Shown here: positions 33,040-40,882 of the stretch, in pieces
How the letters are laid out: every line of letters starts with the position of its first letter
Numbering within the stretch: the first letter of the stretch is position 1
Source of the DNA: Planctomycetota bacterium
GTDB lineage: Bacteria; Planctomycetota; MHYJ01; WSZJ01; JACPWG01
Assembly (NCBI GenBank): GCA_016197205.1
Contig: JACPWG010000194.1
Coordinates: forward strand, 1-52,428
DNA length: 52,428 nucleotides
Direction: 5' to 3'
The notes under the pieces: model-generated
Database searches by the model: none
What the model was told of the DNA's origin: nothing
The model's input: the letters and a program-made list of their open reading frames with translations, nothing else
Position numbers and translations under genes: made by a program

Positions 33040-33611
33040 GTCGCGCCGATCCGGCCGTTCCGACGGGTGGTCCGCGGGCTTCTGTTTGCTTGCGACGGTC
33101 TCCGCTCGGGTCGAACGCTGCGGCAACCACGGCTTTCACGGATTTCACTCGAATTCACAGCGCACGGTCCTGTGTCAGCACCGCGCGGAAGCCTGCTCTT
33201 TCCGCGACAAATTGTCCCTGGTAGGCAATCGGTTGCGGGACTGAACCCGAGGAAACCGAAGGACGCGCCGAGACCGCTCCCTCACGGTCGCGGTTCGGAT
33301 CCGCTTCGCCGGGCGATTCGCAAGAGTTTCGGCCTTCGGTGTCTTCGGCGGCCCGTCCCTTTGGTTGCGGCCATCGGCTGCCCTGGGACACAAGCTCGCA
33401 AAAGCTTGTTTTTCTGGCAACGAATTCTCCGCAGAAAATTCGCGAAATCGGCGAAATGCGCGGTTCGTCTTTCGGTGTTTTCGGCGTCTTCGGTGGCTCG
33501 TCCCTTTGGTTGCGGCCATCGGCTGCTCTGAAGTCCGTGGTTCCGTCGTCGCTTGGCCGCGGGCCCCCCGCGACCTGTTCTGGCTCACCTACTCCCTGCA
33601 GGAAGCCCCCC
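33015..33611. other. Intergenic stretch holding left arm of a long inverted repeat
   Basis: Apart from the putative promoter and the Shine-Dalgarno sequence of the WecA-like gene, this stretch is the left arm (33120-33557) of the repeat described below. No gene was seen. Confidence 0.55.
33120..33557 (+). repeat. Long dispersed repeat, left arm
   Basis: In order it contains CAACCACGGCTTTCACGGAT, GGCAATCGGTTGCG, GAGGAAACCGAAGGACGCG, the block GACCGCTCCCTCACGGTCGC and TTGCGGCCATCGGCTGC. The same blocks occur in the same order, inverted, at 35924-36253. The left arm is ~108 bases longer because the GTCTTCGG...ATCGGCTGC block is present twice (about 33335-33383 and 33475-33530) around an AT-richer insert. 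Confidence 0.8.
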
Positions 33612-34829
33612 GTGCGCTGGCGAGACGTCTACGCCTACTTCTTCCTCGTGTCCTCTCTCCTCTCCCTCTCGCTCGTCCCGGGCTGCAGGCACCTCGCGGG
33701 CCGCCTCGGGCTCGTGGACCAGCCGGGCCCCCGGAAAATCCACCGCGCGCCGACCCCGCTCCTCGGCGGCCTCGCCATCTTCGTGACGTTCTTCGTGGTC
33801 GTCTGGGGGCACCTGCTCGTCGGCTACCTCGTGAACGATCTCTCGATCTTCCGCGAGTACATCCCGGCGGACTTCCTCTACTACTTTCGCTTCCTCCAGG
33901 TCGTCTATCCGCAGGTGGCCACCGTCTTCACCGGCGGCGTCCTCGTCTTCCTCGTCGGCCTCCTCGACGATCGCCGCCACCTGTCCATCCGCGCGCGGCT
34001 GCTGGCGGAGTTCCTGGTGGCCGGCCTCGTCGTCTGCCTGGGCATCCGTCCCCAGCTCGAGTTCCTCCCCACGCCCGTCGTGTGGCTCGGCACCATCGTC
34101 TGGATCGTCGGGATCACGAACGCCTTCAACCTGCTGGACGGCGCCGATGGCCTCGCCGCGGGCGTCGCGATCCTCTCCTCCCTCATCCTCGCGTTCGTGA
34201 TGGCCCTGGGACACCAGCCCATGGTCGCCATGCTTCTCGTCGCCCTCGCGGGCGCGACCGCGGGCTTTCTCTGTTTCAACTGGCACCCCGCTTCGATCTT
34301 CCTCGGCAGCGCGGGGAGCATGTTCCTCGGCTACATCCTCTCGACCACCGTCCTGGTCGCGACCTTCATGACCCGCGAAACCACCACCATTTTCCCGGTC
34401 CTCATTCCCGCGCTCGTCCTCGGCATCCCCCTCTATGATACGGCCTCGGTGGTCGTGATCCGCACGCTGCGCGGGCAGCCCCTCGTCCTCGCCGACCAGA
34501 ACCATCTCATCCACCGGCTGCTCCGCATGGGCTTCACGCCGGTCCAGGGCGTGCTCTTCGTCTACCTGTTCACTTTCTGCATCGGCATCAACTCCACCCT
34601 GCTGGTCCGCGCCTCCTTGCTGGACAGCCTCATGGTGATGTTCCAGATCGCCGGGATCTTCCTCCTCCTCGTCGTGCTGGAGCTGGTCAGCATGAGGCGC
34701 GGGCGGGAGATTGAGCGCGCGCTCCAGCGGGCAGAGGAGCGCGGCCGCCCGGAGACCGGCGACCCCGAAAAGCCTGGCGAGAGGGAAGAAGCCCGCGAGG
34801 CCCGAAGGCTTCCTCCCGTTTCTGCTTGA
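33612..34829 (+). CDS. WecA/TagO-like undecaprenyl-phosphate sugar-1-phosphate transferase
   Basis: A 405-residue polytopic membrane protein from GTG 33612, with AGGAAG upstream. About ten hydrophobic helices are visible. The family motifs are PRKIHRAPTPLLGGLAIF near the N-terminus, VGLLDDRRHLS (catalytic Asp-Asp) and NAFNLLDGADGLAAG, where NLxDGxDGLA is diagnostic. The late loop with H(L)IHRLL is also typical. It transfers a HexNAc-1-phosphate (often GlcNAc) to undecaprenyl phosphate, starting assembly of a polysaccharide. A ~45-residue charged C-terminal tail (ERALQRAEERGRPETG...) is unusual. It sits between arms of an inverted repeat together with the next gene. Confidence 0.9.
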   Translation: MRWRDVYAYFFLVSSLLSLSLVPGCRHLAGRLGLVDQPGPRKIHRAPTPLLGGLAIFVTFFVVVWGHLLVGYLVNDLSIFREYIPADFLYYFRFLQVVYPQVATVFTGGVLVFLVGLLDDRRHLSIRARLLAEFLVAGLVVCLGIRPQLEFLPTPVVWLGTIVWIVGITNAFNLLDGADGLAAGVAILSSLILAFVMALGHQPMVAMLLVALAGATAGFLCFNWHPASIFLGSAGSMFLGYILSTTVLVATFMTRETTTIFPVLIPALVLGIPLYDTASVVVIRTLRGQPLVLADQNHLIHRLLRMGFTPVQGVLFVYLFTFCIGINSTLLVRASLLDSLMVMFQIAGIFLLLVVLELVSMRRGREIERALQRAEERGRPETGDPEKPGEREEAREARRLPPVSA

Positions 34830-34854
34830 CTCGCCCGGAAGGCTGCCTTAGGAT
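34826..34854 (+). promoter_or_regulatory. Putative sigma70-type promoter overlapping a stop codon
   Basis: TTGACT (34826-34831), a 17-base spacer and TAGGAT (34849-34854). The -35 contains the TGA stop of the WecA-like gene. It would drive the 34921 epimerase gene with a leader of about 60 bases. Confidence 0.5.
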
Positions 34855-34920
34855 TTTGAGTTTACGCTTCCCGGCGCGGCGACCCCGGCGGGGAGCGCCC
34901 TTTTCCTCGACGGAGGCCGC

Positions 34921-35907
34921 ATGGCCTTTTGGACCGGGAGGCCAGTCCTCGTCACCGGCGGCGCGGGCTTCATCGGGTCCCACCTCGTCGAAGACCTCGT
35001 GGCGGCGGGCGCTCGCGTCACCGTCGCGGACAATCTCGAACGCGGACGCCTGGAAAACCTGCGGGAGGTCGAGAAGAACCTGCGGTTCGTGCAGGCGGAC
35101 CTCCGCGACCCCGAGGCCTGCCGGCGCGTCTGTGCGGGACAGGAAATCGTCCTCAACCTGGCCGCCAAGGTGGCCGGGATCGAATACAATCGCGAGCACC
35201 CGTCCGAGATGTTCGAGGCGAACCTCCTCCTCCAGCAGCACGTCCTGCGCGCGGCGGCGGGGGCCGGGGTCGGGCGGTTCTTGCAGGTCTCCACCGCCTG
35301 CGTCTATCCGCACGACGCCCTCGTCCCCACGCCCGAAAGCGAGGGGCACCGGGGCGAGCCCGAGCCGACGAACTCCGGGTACGGCTGGGCCAAGCGCATG
35401 GGGGAGCTGCTCGCCGCCTGGCAGGCGCGGGATCGCGGCATGGAGGTGGCCATCGTCCGCCCCTTCAATGCCTACGGCCCCCGCGACGATTATGACCCGC
35501 GGACCTCCCACGTGCTCCCGGCGCTCGTGAAGAAAATCATGGACCGCGAGAACCCTGTCCGCGTCTGGGGGAGCGGCAACCAGACCCGCGTCTTCGTCCA
35601 TGCCCGGGACTTCGCCCGCGGCATCCTGCTCGTCGCGGAACGCTACGCGAAAGCCGACCCCGTGAACGTGGGACATGACGAGGAAATCTCCATCCGCGCG
35701 CTGGTGGCGCTGGTGCAGCGGCTCACCGGCAGCCGGAGCGAAGTGCTGTACGACGTCACGAAGCCGGAAGGGCATGCGCGACGCGCGGCCGACGTCACGA
35801 AGCTGCGCGAGGTCACCGGCGGGTTCGTCCCCCGCGTGTCGTTGGAGGACGGGGTCCGGGAGATGATCGCCGGGTACGAAGGCCACCGCCCGGCGGCGGT
35901 CCCCTAG
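34921..35907 (+). CDS. NAD-dependent nucleotide-sugar epimerase (GDP-sugar/UDP-sugar extended SDR)
   Basis: A 328-residue protein from ATG 34921. The NAD-binding TGGAGFIG is at 12-19, followed by D37 in VADNLERG. The catalytic Y154 and K158 are in YGWAKRMGE, with the upstream STACVYP. IVRPFNAYGPRDDYDPRTSHVLPALVKK and the C-terminal KPEGHARRAADVTKL resemble GDP-L-fucose synthase and GDP-mannose 3,5-epimerase-type enzymes, but the substrate is not fixed by these motifs. It follows the WecA-like gene from its own promoter. Confidence 0.85.
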   Translation: MAFWTGRPVLVTGGAGFIGSHLVEDLVAAGARVTVADNLERGRLENLREVEKNLRFVQADLRDPEACRRVCAGQEIVLNLAAKVAGIEYNREHPSEMFEANLLLQQHVLRAAAGAGVGRFLQVSTACVYPHDALVPTPESEGHRGEPEPTNSGYGWAKRMGELLAAWQARDRGMEVAIVRPFNAYGPRDDYDPRTSHVLPALVKKIMDRENPVRVWGSGNQTRVFVHARDFARGILLVAERYAKADPVNVGHDEEISIRALVALVQRLTGSRSEVLYDVTKPEGHARRAADVTKLREVTGGFVPRVSLEDGVREMIAGYEGHRPAAVP

Positions 35908-36321
35908 GGCGAGGAGGCCTCAACCACGCGACGACGGAACCACAGGTGTCTCCGCGCAGCCGATGGCCGCTACCCAAGGGACGAGCCACCGAAGACGCCG
36001 AACACACCGGAGGACGAAACGCTTGCGGATCGACGGGCGCAGCGGATCGGAACCGCGACCGTGAGGGAGCGGTCTCAGCGCGTCCTTCGGTTTCCTCGGA
36101 TTCGGTCTCGCAACCGATTGCCTGCTGGGGGAAGTTTGTTGCCGAAAAAGCAATCTTCTGCGCTGTTGTGACACAGCTTCACCACGCTTCCGCCGCTCCG
36201 GAAGCTGTGTCATCTCGCTGAAGCTGTGAAATCCGTGAAAGCCGTGGTTGCCGGGACGTTCGGCCGGAGCAGGCCTGGTCGCATCGACGCCATCGCGCGA
36301 GGGTACAAAAGGGAAGCTAGG
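35908..36321. other. Intergenic stretch holding right arm of a long inverted repeat
   Basis: Bases 35924-36253 are the right arm of the repeat; the rest (36254-36321) is the leader of the aminotransferase gene. A TACAAA near 36304 could be a -10, but no -35 was seen. Confidence 0.55.
35924..36253 (-). repeat. Long dispersed repeat, right arm (inverted), with hairpin
   Basis: This is the reverse complement of the left arm at 33120-33557, without its internal duplication. It also contains a perfect 11-bp stem GACACAGCTTC/GAAGCTGTGTC with a 20-base loop at 36170-36211, absent from the left arm. Confidence 0.8.
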
Positions 36322-37566
36322 ATGACCGAGCGTCTCGCGATTTACGGCGGCCACCCGATCCGCAGCAGGTTTCTGCCCTTTGGCTCCCCGCGGCTGGACG
36401 AGGCCGAGGTGGAGGAGGTCGTCGACACCCTCCGCTCCGGCTGGTTCGGCCCGGGGCCGAAGGTCGCCCGGTTCGAGGAGGAGCTGCGGAGCTACGTCGG
36501 GGCTTCGAGGGCCTGCGCCGTGAACTCGCGGACGGCGGCGCTCCACCTGGCGCTCCTCGCGATCGGCGTGAAGCCGGGCGACGAGGTGCTCACCTCGCCG
36601 CTCGCGTTCTGCGCGGCGGCGAACGCGATCCTGCACGCGGGCGCGCGGCCGGTCTTCGTGGACGTGGACCGGCGTACGATGAACCTGGCGCCGGCGAAGA
36701 TCGAGGCCGCGGTGACCGCCAAGACGCGCGCGCTCGTCCCGGTCCACCTCGCGGGCCGTCCGTGCGAGATGGACGCGGTCCTCGCGGCCGCGCGCCGGCT
36801 GGGCCTGTGGGTGATCGAGGACGCGGGGGACTGCCTCGAGGGCGTCTATCACGGGAAAAAAATCGGGACGCTGGGGGACATCACCTGCTTCGGCTTTTAC
36901 GCCACGAAGAACCTCACGACCGGGGACGGCGGAATGCTGGTGACGGAGCGGGACGAATGGGCGGACCGCGCGCGCTTGCTGGCGCGGCACGGCCTCAGCC
37001 GCGACGCCTGGCAGCGGCACTCGGAGTCCAGCAACCGGCCGTACCAGGTCGTCGCGCCCGGGTACGCGTACGCGATGCTCGACATCCAGGCCGCGCTCGG
37101 CCTGCACCAGATCGAGCACTTGCGCGAGGGGCTTCGTCGCCGGAACGAGGTCTGGGCGCGCTATGACGCCGCGCTGGCGGACCTGCCGCTCATTCTCCCC
37201 GCGCCGGCGGGCCCCGACACCGTGCATGCGCGGCACCAGTACACCGTGCTCGTGGACCCGAATCGCGTCGGCATCAGCCGCGATAATTTCCGGATCGCCC
37301 TGGCCAAGGAAAACGTCGGCTCCGGCGTCCACTACCGCGCCCTCCACTTGGAACCCTACTTCGCGGAGACGTACGGGACCAAGGCCGGCGACCTGCCCGA
37401 GGCCGAATATGTCGGGGACCGGACGTTGTCCCTCCCGCTGTCCCCCGTCCTCACCGATGCCGACGTCGAAGATGTCGTCGCCGCGGTACGGAAAGTCACG
37501 CTTTCCTTCTGCGACCTCACCGGCGTGGAGGCGCCCGATGCGGCGGGCGCCGTCGGGGCCCCGTGA
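36322..37566 (+). CDS. DegT/DnrJ/EryC1/StrS-family PLP aminotransferase
   Basis: A 414-residue protein from ATG 36322. It shows the family pattern: GSPRLDEAEVEEVVDTLRSGWFGPGPKVARFEEEL at the N-terminus, then VNSRTAALHLAL and EDAGDCLEG. The PLP lysine K196 is in YATKNLTTGDGG. RYDAALADLPLILP and HARHQYTVLV follow, as in ArnB- and PseC-type enzymes. These convert 4-keto or 3-keto nucleotide sugars to amino sugars in the cytosol. It overlaps the NeuC-like gene by four bases (GTGA). The two together suggest synthesis of an amino sugar or nonulosonate-like sugar for the surface glycan. Confidence 0.92.
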   Translation: MTERLAIYGGHPIRSRFLPFGSPRLDEAEVEEVVDTLRSGWFGPGPKVARFEEELRSYVGASRACAVNSRTAALHLALLAIGVKPGDEVLTSPLAFCAAANAILHAGARPVFVDVDRRTMNLAPAKIEAAVTAKTRALVPVHLAGRPCEMDAVLAAARRLGLWVIEDAGDCLEGVYHGKKIGTLGDITCFGFYATKNLTTGDGGMLVTERDEWADRARLLARHGLSRDAWQRHSESSNRPYQVVAPGYAYAMLDIQAALGLHQIEHLREGLRRRNEVWARYDAALADLPLILPAPAGPDTVHARHQYTVLVDPNRVGISRDNFRIALAKENVGSGVHYRALHLEPYFAETYGTKAGDLPEAEYVGDRTLSLPLSPVLTDADVEDVVAAVRKVTLSFCDLTGVEAPDAAGAVGAP

Positions 37567-38780
37567 GCGACCGGGGCGGGGCAGCGCCGCCCGCACGCCG
37601 GCTCGCCGTGGTGACCGGCTCGCGGGCCGAGTACGGCCTGCTCCTTTGGACGCTGCGCGCGCTCGCCGCGGCCCCGGACTTCGAGTTGCGACTGGTCGTC
37701 ACCGGCGCCCACCTGGACGCGGCGCACGGCGCGACGGGCAGCGAGCTGGAGGCGGACGGTTTCACGCCGGCGGAACGAGTGCCCATCCTTGGAGCCGCGA
37801 GCGGCGGGGCGTTCGAGGGCGGGGCGGCCGTCGATGCGGCGGGCGAGGCGGTGCGCGGGCTCGGCGCGGCGTTGCGACGACAGGCGCCCGAGCTGCTCCT
37901 GGTCCTGGGGGACCGGTACGAGGTACTCGCCGCAGCCTTCGCGGCGACGCTGCTCGGCATCGGGATCGCGCACGTGGATGGCGGGGAGCTGAGCACGGGG
38001 GCGGTGGACGACGCCTTTCGTCACGCGCTCACCAAACTCGCCCACCTGCACCTCGTTTCCACCGAGCCCTATGCGCGGCGCGTGGCCCAACTCGGCGAGG
38101 AGCCGTGGCGGATCCGCGTCGTCGGCGCGGCCGCGGTCGAGAATCTTCTGCGCCTGCGGCCGATGCCGCGGGAGGAGCTCGCGCGCGACCTCGGCCTCGA
38201 CCTCCGCCTCCCCACCCTCCTTCTCACCTACCACCCGGAGACCCGTGACGCCGCAGCCACGGCCGGCGTGCGCGCACGCGCCCTCCTCGACGCCGTCGCC
38301 CGGTGCGGGGCGCAGGTCGTGCTCACCGCGCCTTGCGCGGATCCGGGCCGCGATGCGATCGATGCCGAGCTGCGCCGGTTCGCCGCGGGCCGGCCCGGCG
38401 CGGTCTACCGCGCGAGCCTCGGCCGCGAACGCTACCTGAGCCTGCTCCGCCACGTGGCCGCGGTCGTCGGCAATTCCTCCAGCGGCCTCATCGAAGCGCC
38501 GGTCGTCGGCGTCCCGACCGTGAATGTCGGAGGGAGGCAGGAAGGGCGTCTGCGCTCGGCATCCGTGATCGACGTCGGGCCGGACGCTCGAGAGATCGAG
38601 GAGGGGCTTCGACGCGCCCTGGATCCCGCCTGGCGCGCGGGCCTGCTGGACGCCGCGGGCCAACCTCGGCCCCACCCCTTCGGGGACGGTCGGACCAGCG
38701 AGCACATCGTCGAAGCGCTCCGCACCGCGCCCCGCGGGGACGCGCTCCTGCGGAAACGCTTCATCGATGTTCCGCGATAG
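37563..38780 (+). CDS. NeuC-type UDP-N-acetylglucosamine 2-epimerase (hydrolysing)
   Basis: A 405-residue protein from GTG 37563, overlapping the previous stop. N-terminal RRLAVVTGSRAEYGLLLWTLRAL (TGSRAEYG at 18-25) is diagnostic for the hydrolysing NeuC/NnaA subfamily. GDRYEVLAAAFAATLLGIGIAHVDGGE, TYHPET and VVGNSSSGLIEAP line the GT-B-like active site. It would release ManNAc or a related sugar from a UDP-sugar, a step in sialic, legionaminic or related acid synthesis. NeuB- and NeuA-type partners are not in this window, so the end product is open. Confidence 0.9.
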   Translation: MSDRGGAAPPARRLAVVTGSRAEYGLLLWTLRALAAAPDFELRLVVTGAHLDAAHGATGSELEADGFTPAERVPILGAASGGAFEGGAAVDAAGEAVRGLGAALRRQAPELLLVLGDRYEVLAAAFAATLLGIGIAHVDGGELSTGAVDDAFRHALTKLAHLHLVSTEPYARRVAQLGEEPWRIRVVGAAAVENLLRLRPMPREELARDLGLDLRLPTLLLTYHPETRDAAATAGVRARALLDAVARCGAQVVLTAPCADPGRDAIDAELRRFAAGRPGAVYRASLGRERYLSLLRHVAAVVGNSSSGLIEAPVVGVPTVNVGGRQEGRLRSASVIDVGPDAREIEEGLRRALDPAWRAGLLDAAGQPRPHPFGDGRTSEHIVEALRTAPRGDALLRKRFIDVPR

Positions 38781-38971
38781 GCTGGAACCCAGTGGTTCGT
38801 TGACCTCCTGCGGACGCAGTCCCTGCACGCCGAGGCCGCCGTTCCTGGCTCCGCCTTCACGCGGGGCCCGGAACGTCACGAGCGGGCTAAAGGTTCGGGC
38901 GCCTGGAAGACGATACTCCTTGGAGCGACGCACCGGTCGCGGGACCCAGGCTTCCACGCGAGGACTTTCCC

Positions 38972-40039
38972 ATGGATGACGACGCAACTTCCGGGGCTTG
39001 CGGCTCGCCGAAGGCCGTCTTGGCGTTCGGAGCGCTGACCATCCTTCAGCGGCTTCAGGCCCAGGAACAGGAGCTGGAGGGTGTTCGGCGGGCGGAGGAC
39101 ATCGAGGCCGTGCACCGGATGCGCGTCGCCTTGCGTCGCCTGCGCGGGGCGCTCTCGGCCTTCGGGGATTGCCTGCCCGCCGCGGCGCGCAAAGAGTGCG
39201 CGAAGCCGCTGCGCCGCGTCACGCGGGACCTGGGCGAGGCGCGCGACCTCGACGTCCAGCTTGAGTTCCTCGGCCGTTTCCTGCGCAATGTCCCCGACTC
39301 CGGTCACCGCGTGGGCATCGAGCGGCTGCGCCTTCGCCTGGCGCAGCGCCGTCGGAAGGCGCAAAGTCGGCTCCTGCCGACGCTGGACCGCCTCGAGGAA
39401 AAGCGCGTCGCCGACGGCCTCGGGCGCGGCCTTCGCGCGATTGTGGTGGACGCCCGGCTGAGCGGGACGCCTGCCACCTGCCCGGAGCTGTTTCGGAAGG
39501 CGGCTCAGTCGATCGTGGCGCGGCTCGAGGAGCTGCTGACCTGGTCGCCGTGCGTGGCGCAGCCGGAACAGGCTGCGGAGCATCATCGGATGCGCATCGC
39601 CGCGAAGAAGCTGCGCTACACCCTCGAGCTCTTTGAACCGCTCTTCGCGGGCAAGCTGAAGCGCGCGCTCCATGCGGCGAAAGAGGCGCAGCAGGCGCTC
39701 GGCGACCTGCACGACTGCGACGTATGGTTGGAGCTGCTCCCTGGCTTCCTGGAAAGGGAACGGGCGCGGGCCGCGAAGTTTTATGGCCACACGCGCCCGT
39801 TCGCCCGCCTCGCCGTGGGGATCAACTTCCTGCGCGAGGATCGGGCGCGCTTTCGCGCGGCGCGCTTCGAGGAGTTCGCCGGCCGCTGGCAGAAGGCCCT
39901 GAGCGAAGGTGTGTGGCAGGAGCTGAACGCCGTCTTGCTGGTCGCTCTCGAGCGGCAGGAGGTCCTTTCGCCTGCGCAGGCAACCGGCGCGGCGCGTGAG
40001 GTCGTCGGTGGGCACGGCGTGCTGCAGGAGCCTCGATGA
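38972..40039 (+). CDS. CHAD domain protein
   Basis: A 355-residue protein from ATG 38972 with GAGG upstream. It is all-helical and basic, with the two conserved histidine motifs of the CHAD domain: VHRMRVALRRLRGAL (H48) and EHHRMRIAAKKLRYTLELF (about 203-221). TRDLGEARDLDVQLEFLG and ALGDLHDCDVWLELL are the matching internal repeats. CHAD domains bind polyphosphate. No triphosphate-tunnel (CYTH) domain is fused, so it is a stand-alone CHAD. The next gene overlaps by four bases and encodes an HD-type phosphohydrolase-like protein, which supports a polyphosphate or nucleotide link. Confidence 0.88.
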   Translation: MDDDATSGACGSPKAVLAFGALTILQRLQAQEQELEGVRRAEDIEAVHRMRVALRRLRGALSAFGDCLPAAARKECAKPLRRVTRDLGEARDLDVQLEFLGRFLRNVPDSGHRVGIERLRLRLAQRRRKAQSRLLPTLDRLEEKRVADGLGRGLRAIVVDARLSGTPATCPELFRKAAQSIVARLEELLTWSPCVAQPEQAAEHHRMRIAAKKLRYTLELFEPLFAGKLKRALHAAKEAQQALGDLHDCDVWLELLPGFLERERARAAKFYGHTRPFARLAVGINFLREDRARFRAARFEEFAGRWQKALSEGVWQELNAVLLVALERQEVLSPAQATGAAREVVGGHGVLQEPR

Positions 40040-40713
40040 ACGCCATAGCCACGGCGGCGACCCGGGAGAGCGAGCTTTCCGAGGCCGCGCGTTCGTATGT
40101 GCGTGCGGCGCGCCGCCTCGCCGAAAGCTGCGGCTACGAGCGTCCGCACACGCAGCAGGTCACGCGGCTCGCGCTGGACCTCTTCGACCAGCTCGTGCCC
40201 CTGCACGGACTGGACGCGCTCCATCGGGTGTGGCTGCACGCGGCCGCGCTGCTGCACGACATCGGGCGCTGCCGCGTCCTGGGGCGCGGGCACCACAAGG
40301 AATCGATGCGGATCATCTTCCAGTCCCCGCTCTTGCCCTTCGATGCGCGCGAACGCTGGATCATCGGCTCGGTCGCCCGCTATCACACGAAGGCCCCGCC
40401 GAGCCCCAAACATTTGCACTTCGCCGGCCTCACCCCGTCGGAGCGCGAGTCCGTCCGCCGACTCTCCGCGATCCTGCGCCTTGCCGACGCGCTCGACTTC
40501 GGCCATCGCGGCATCGTGAGCGCGGCGTGGTGCCACCTGAAGGGAGAGCGGCTCCTGGTGCGTTGCTCCCTGCGCCTGCCCTGGGGCGCCGGTCGCCGCG
40601 CCGCGCTCAAGCGCCGCGCCCTCCGCAAGGGCCGGCTCCTCGAAGAGGTGTTCGCGCGCCGGCTCGTAGTCAAGCTGCTTTCCGCGCGCCGGCTCGCTGC
40701 AGCGTCCGCGTGA
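40036..40713 (+). CDS. HD domain protein (Ppx/GppA C-terminal-like)
   Basis: A 225-residue protein from ATG 40036 (ATGA overlap with the CHAD gene). The HD metal-site residues are visible: H38 (RPHTQQVTRLA), H74-D75 (LLHDIGR), H86/H87 (GRGHHKES) and a late aspartate in RLADALDFGH. The sequence and spacing resemble the HD half of Ppx/GppA exopolyphosphatases, here without the ASKHA half. It probably acts on phosphate esters in the cytosol. The C-terminal ~60 residues are very basic (RRAALKRRALRKGR), which could favour binding of polyphosphate or nucleic acid. Confidence 0.85.
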   Translation: MNAIATAATRESELSEAARSYVRAARRLAESCGYERPHTQQVTRLALDLFDQLVPLHGLDALHRVWLHAAALLHDIGRCRVLGRGHHKESMRIIFQSPLLPFDARERWIIGSVARYHTKAPPSPKHLHFAGLTPSERESVRRLSAILRLADALDFGHRGIVSAAWCHLKGERLLVRCSLRLPWGAGRRAALKRRALRKGRLLEEVFARRLVVKLLSARRLAAASA

Positions 40714-40787
40714 GTTCAAGATCCCCGCACCCCCTTGCGTTCATCGCGCCCCCCGATGCACCAGAGGGCGACCATCGCGGGCCCTTC

Positions 40788-40811
40788 CCCTCTCCCCTTC
40801 GGGGAGAGGGC
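40788..40811. terminator. Hairpin between convergent genes (possible bidirectional terminator)
   Basis: CCCTCTCCCC, a TTC loop and GGGGAGAGGG form a strong ten-base-pair stem between the HD gene and the convergent lipoprotein gene. No T-run follows. The same CTCTCCCCTTCGGGGAGAG hairpin is a common dispersed repeat in GC-rich bacteria, so it may be a repeat rather than a dedicated terminator. Confidence 0.45.
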
Positions 40812-40882
40812 TGGGGTGAGGGGCACCCTCGCACACCATATTCACCCCCACTCCCACTTCTACGCACCCCCTCCCCCTACTC

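Noticed and set aside
33473..33611. Upstream extension of the WecA-like protein into the repeat
   Set aside because: The extra residues come from the dispersed repeat. GTG 33612 has a Shine-Dalgarno sequence and precedes the first membrane helix.
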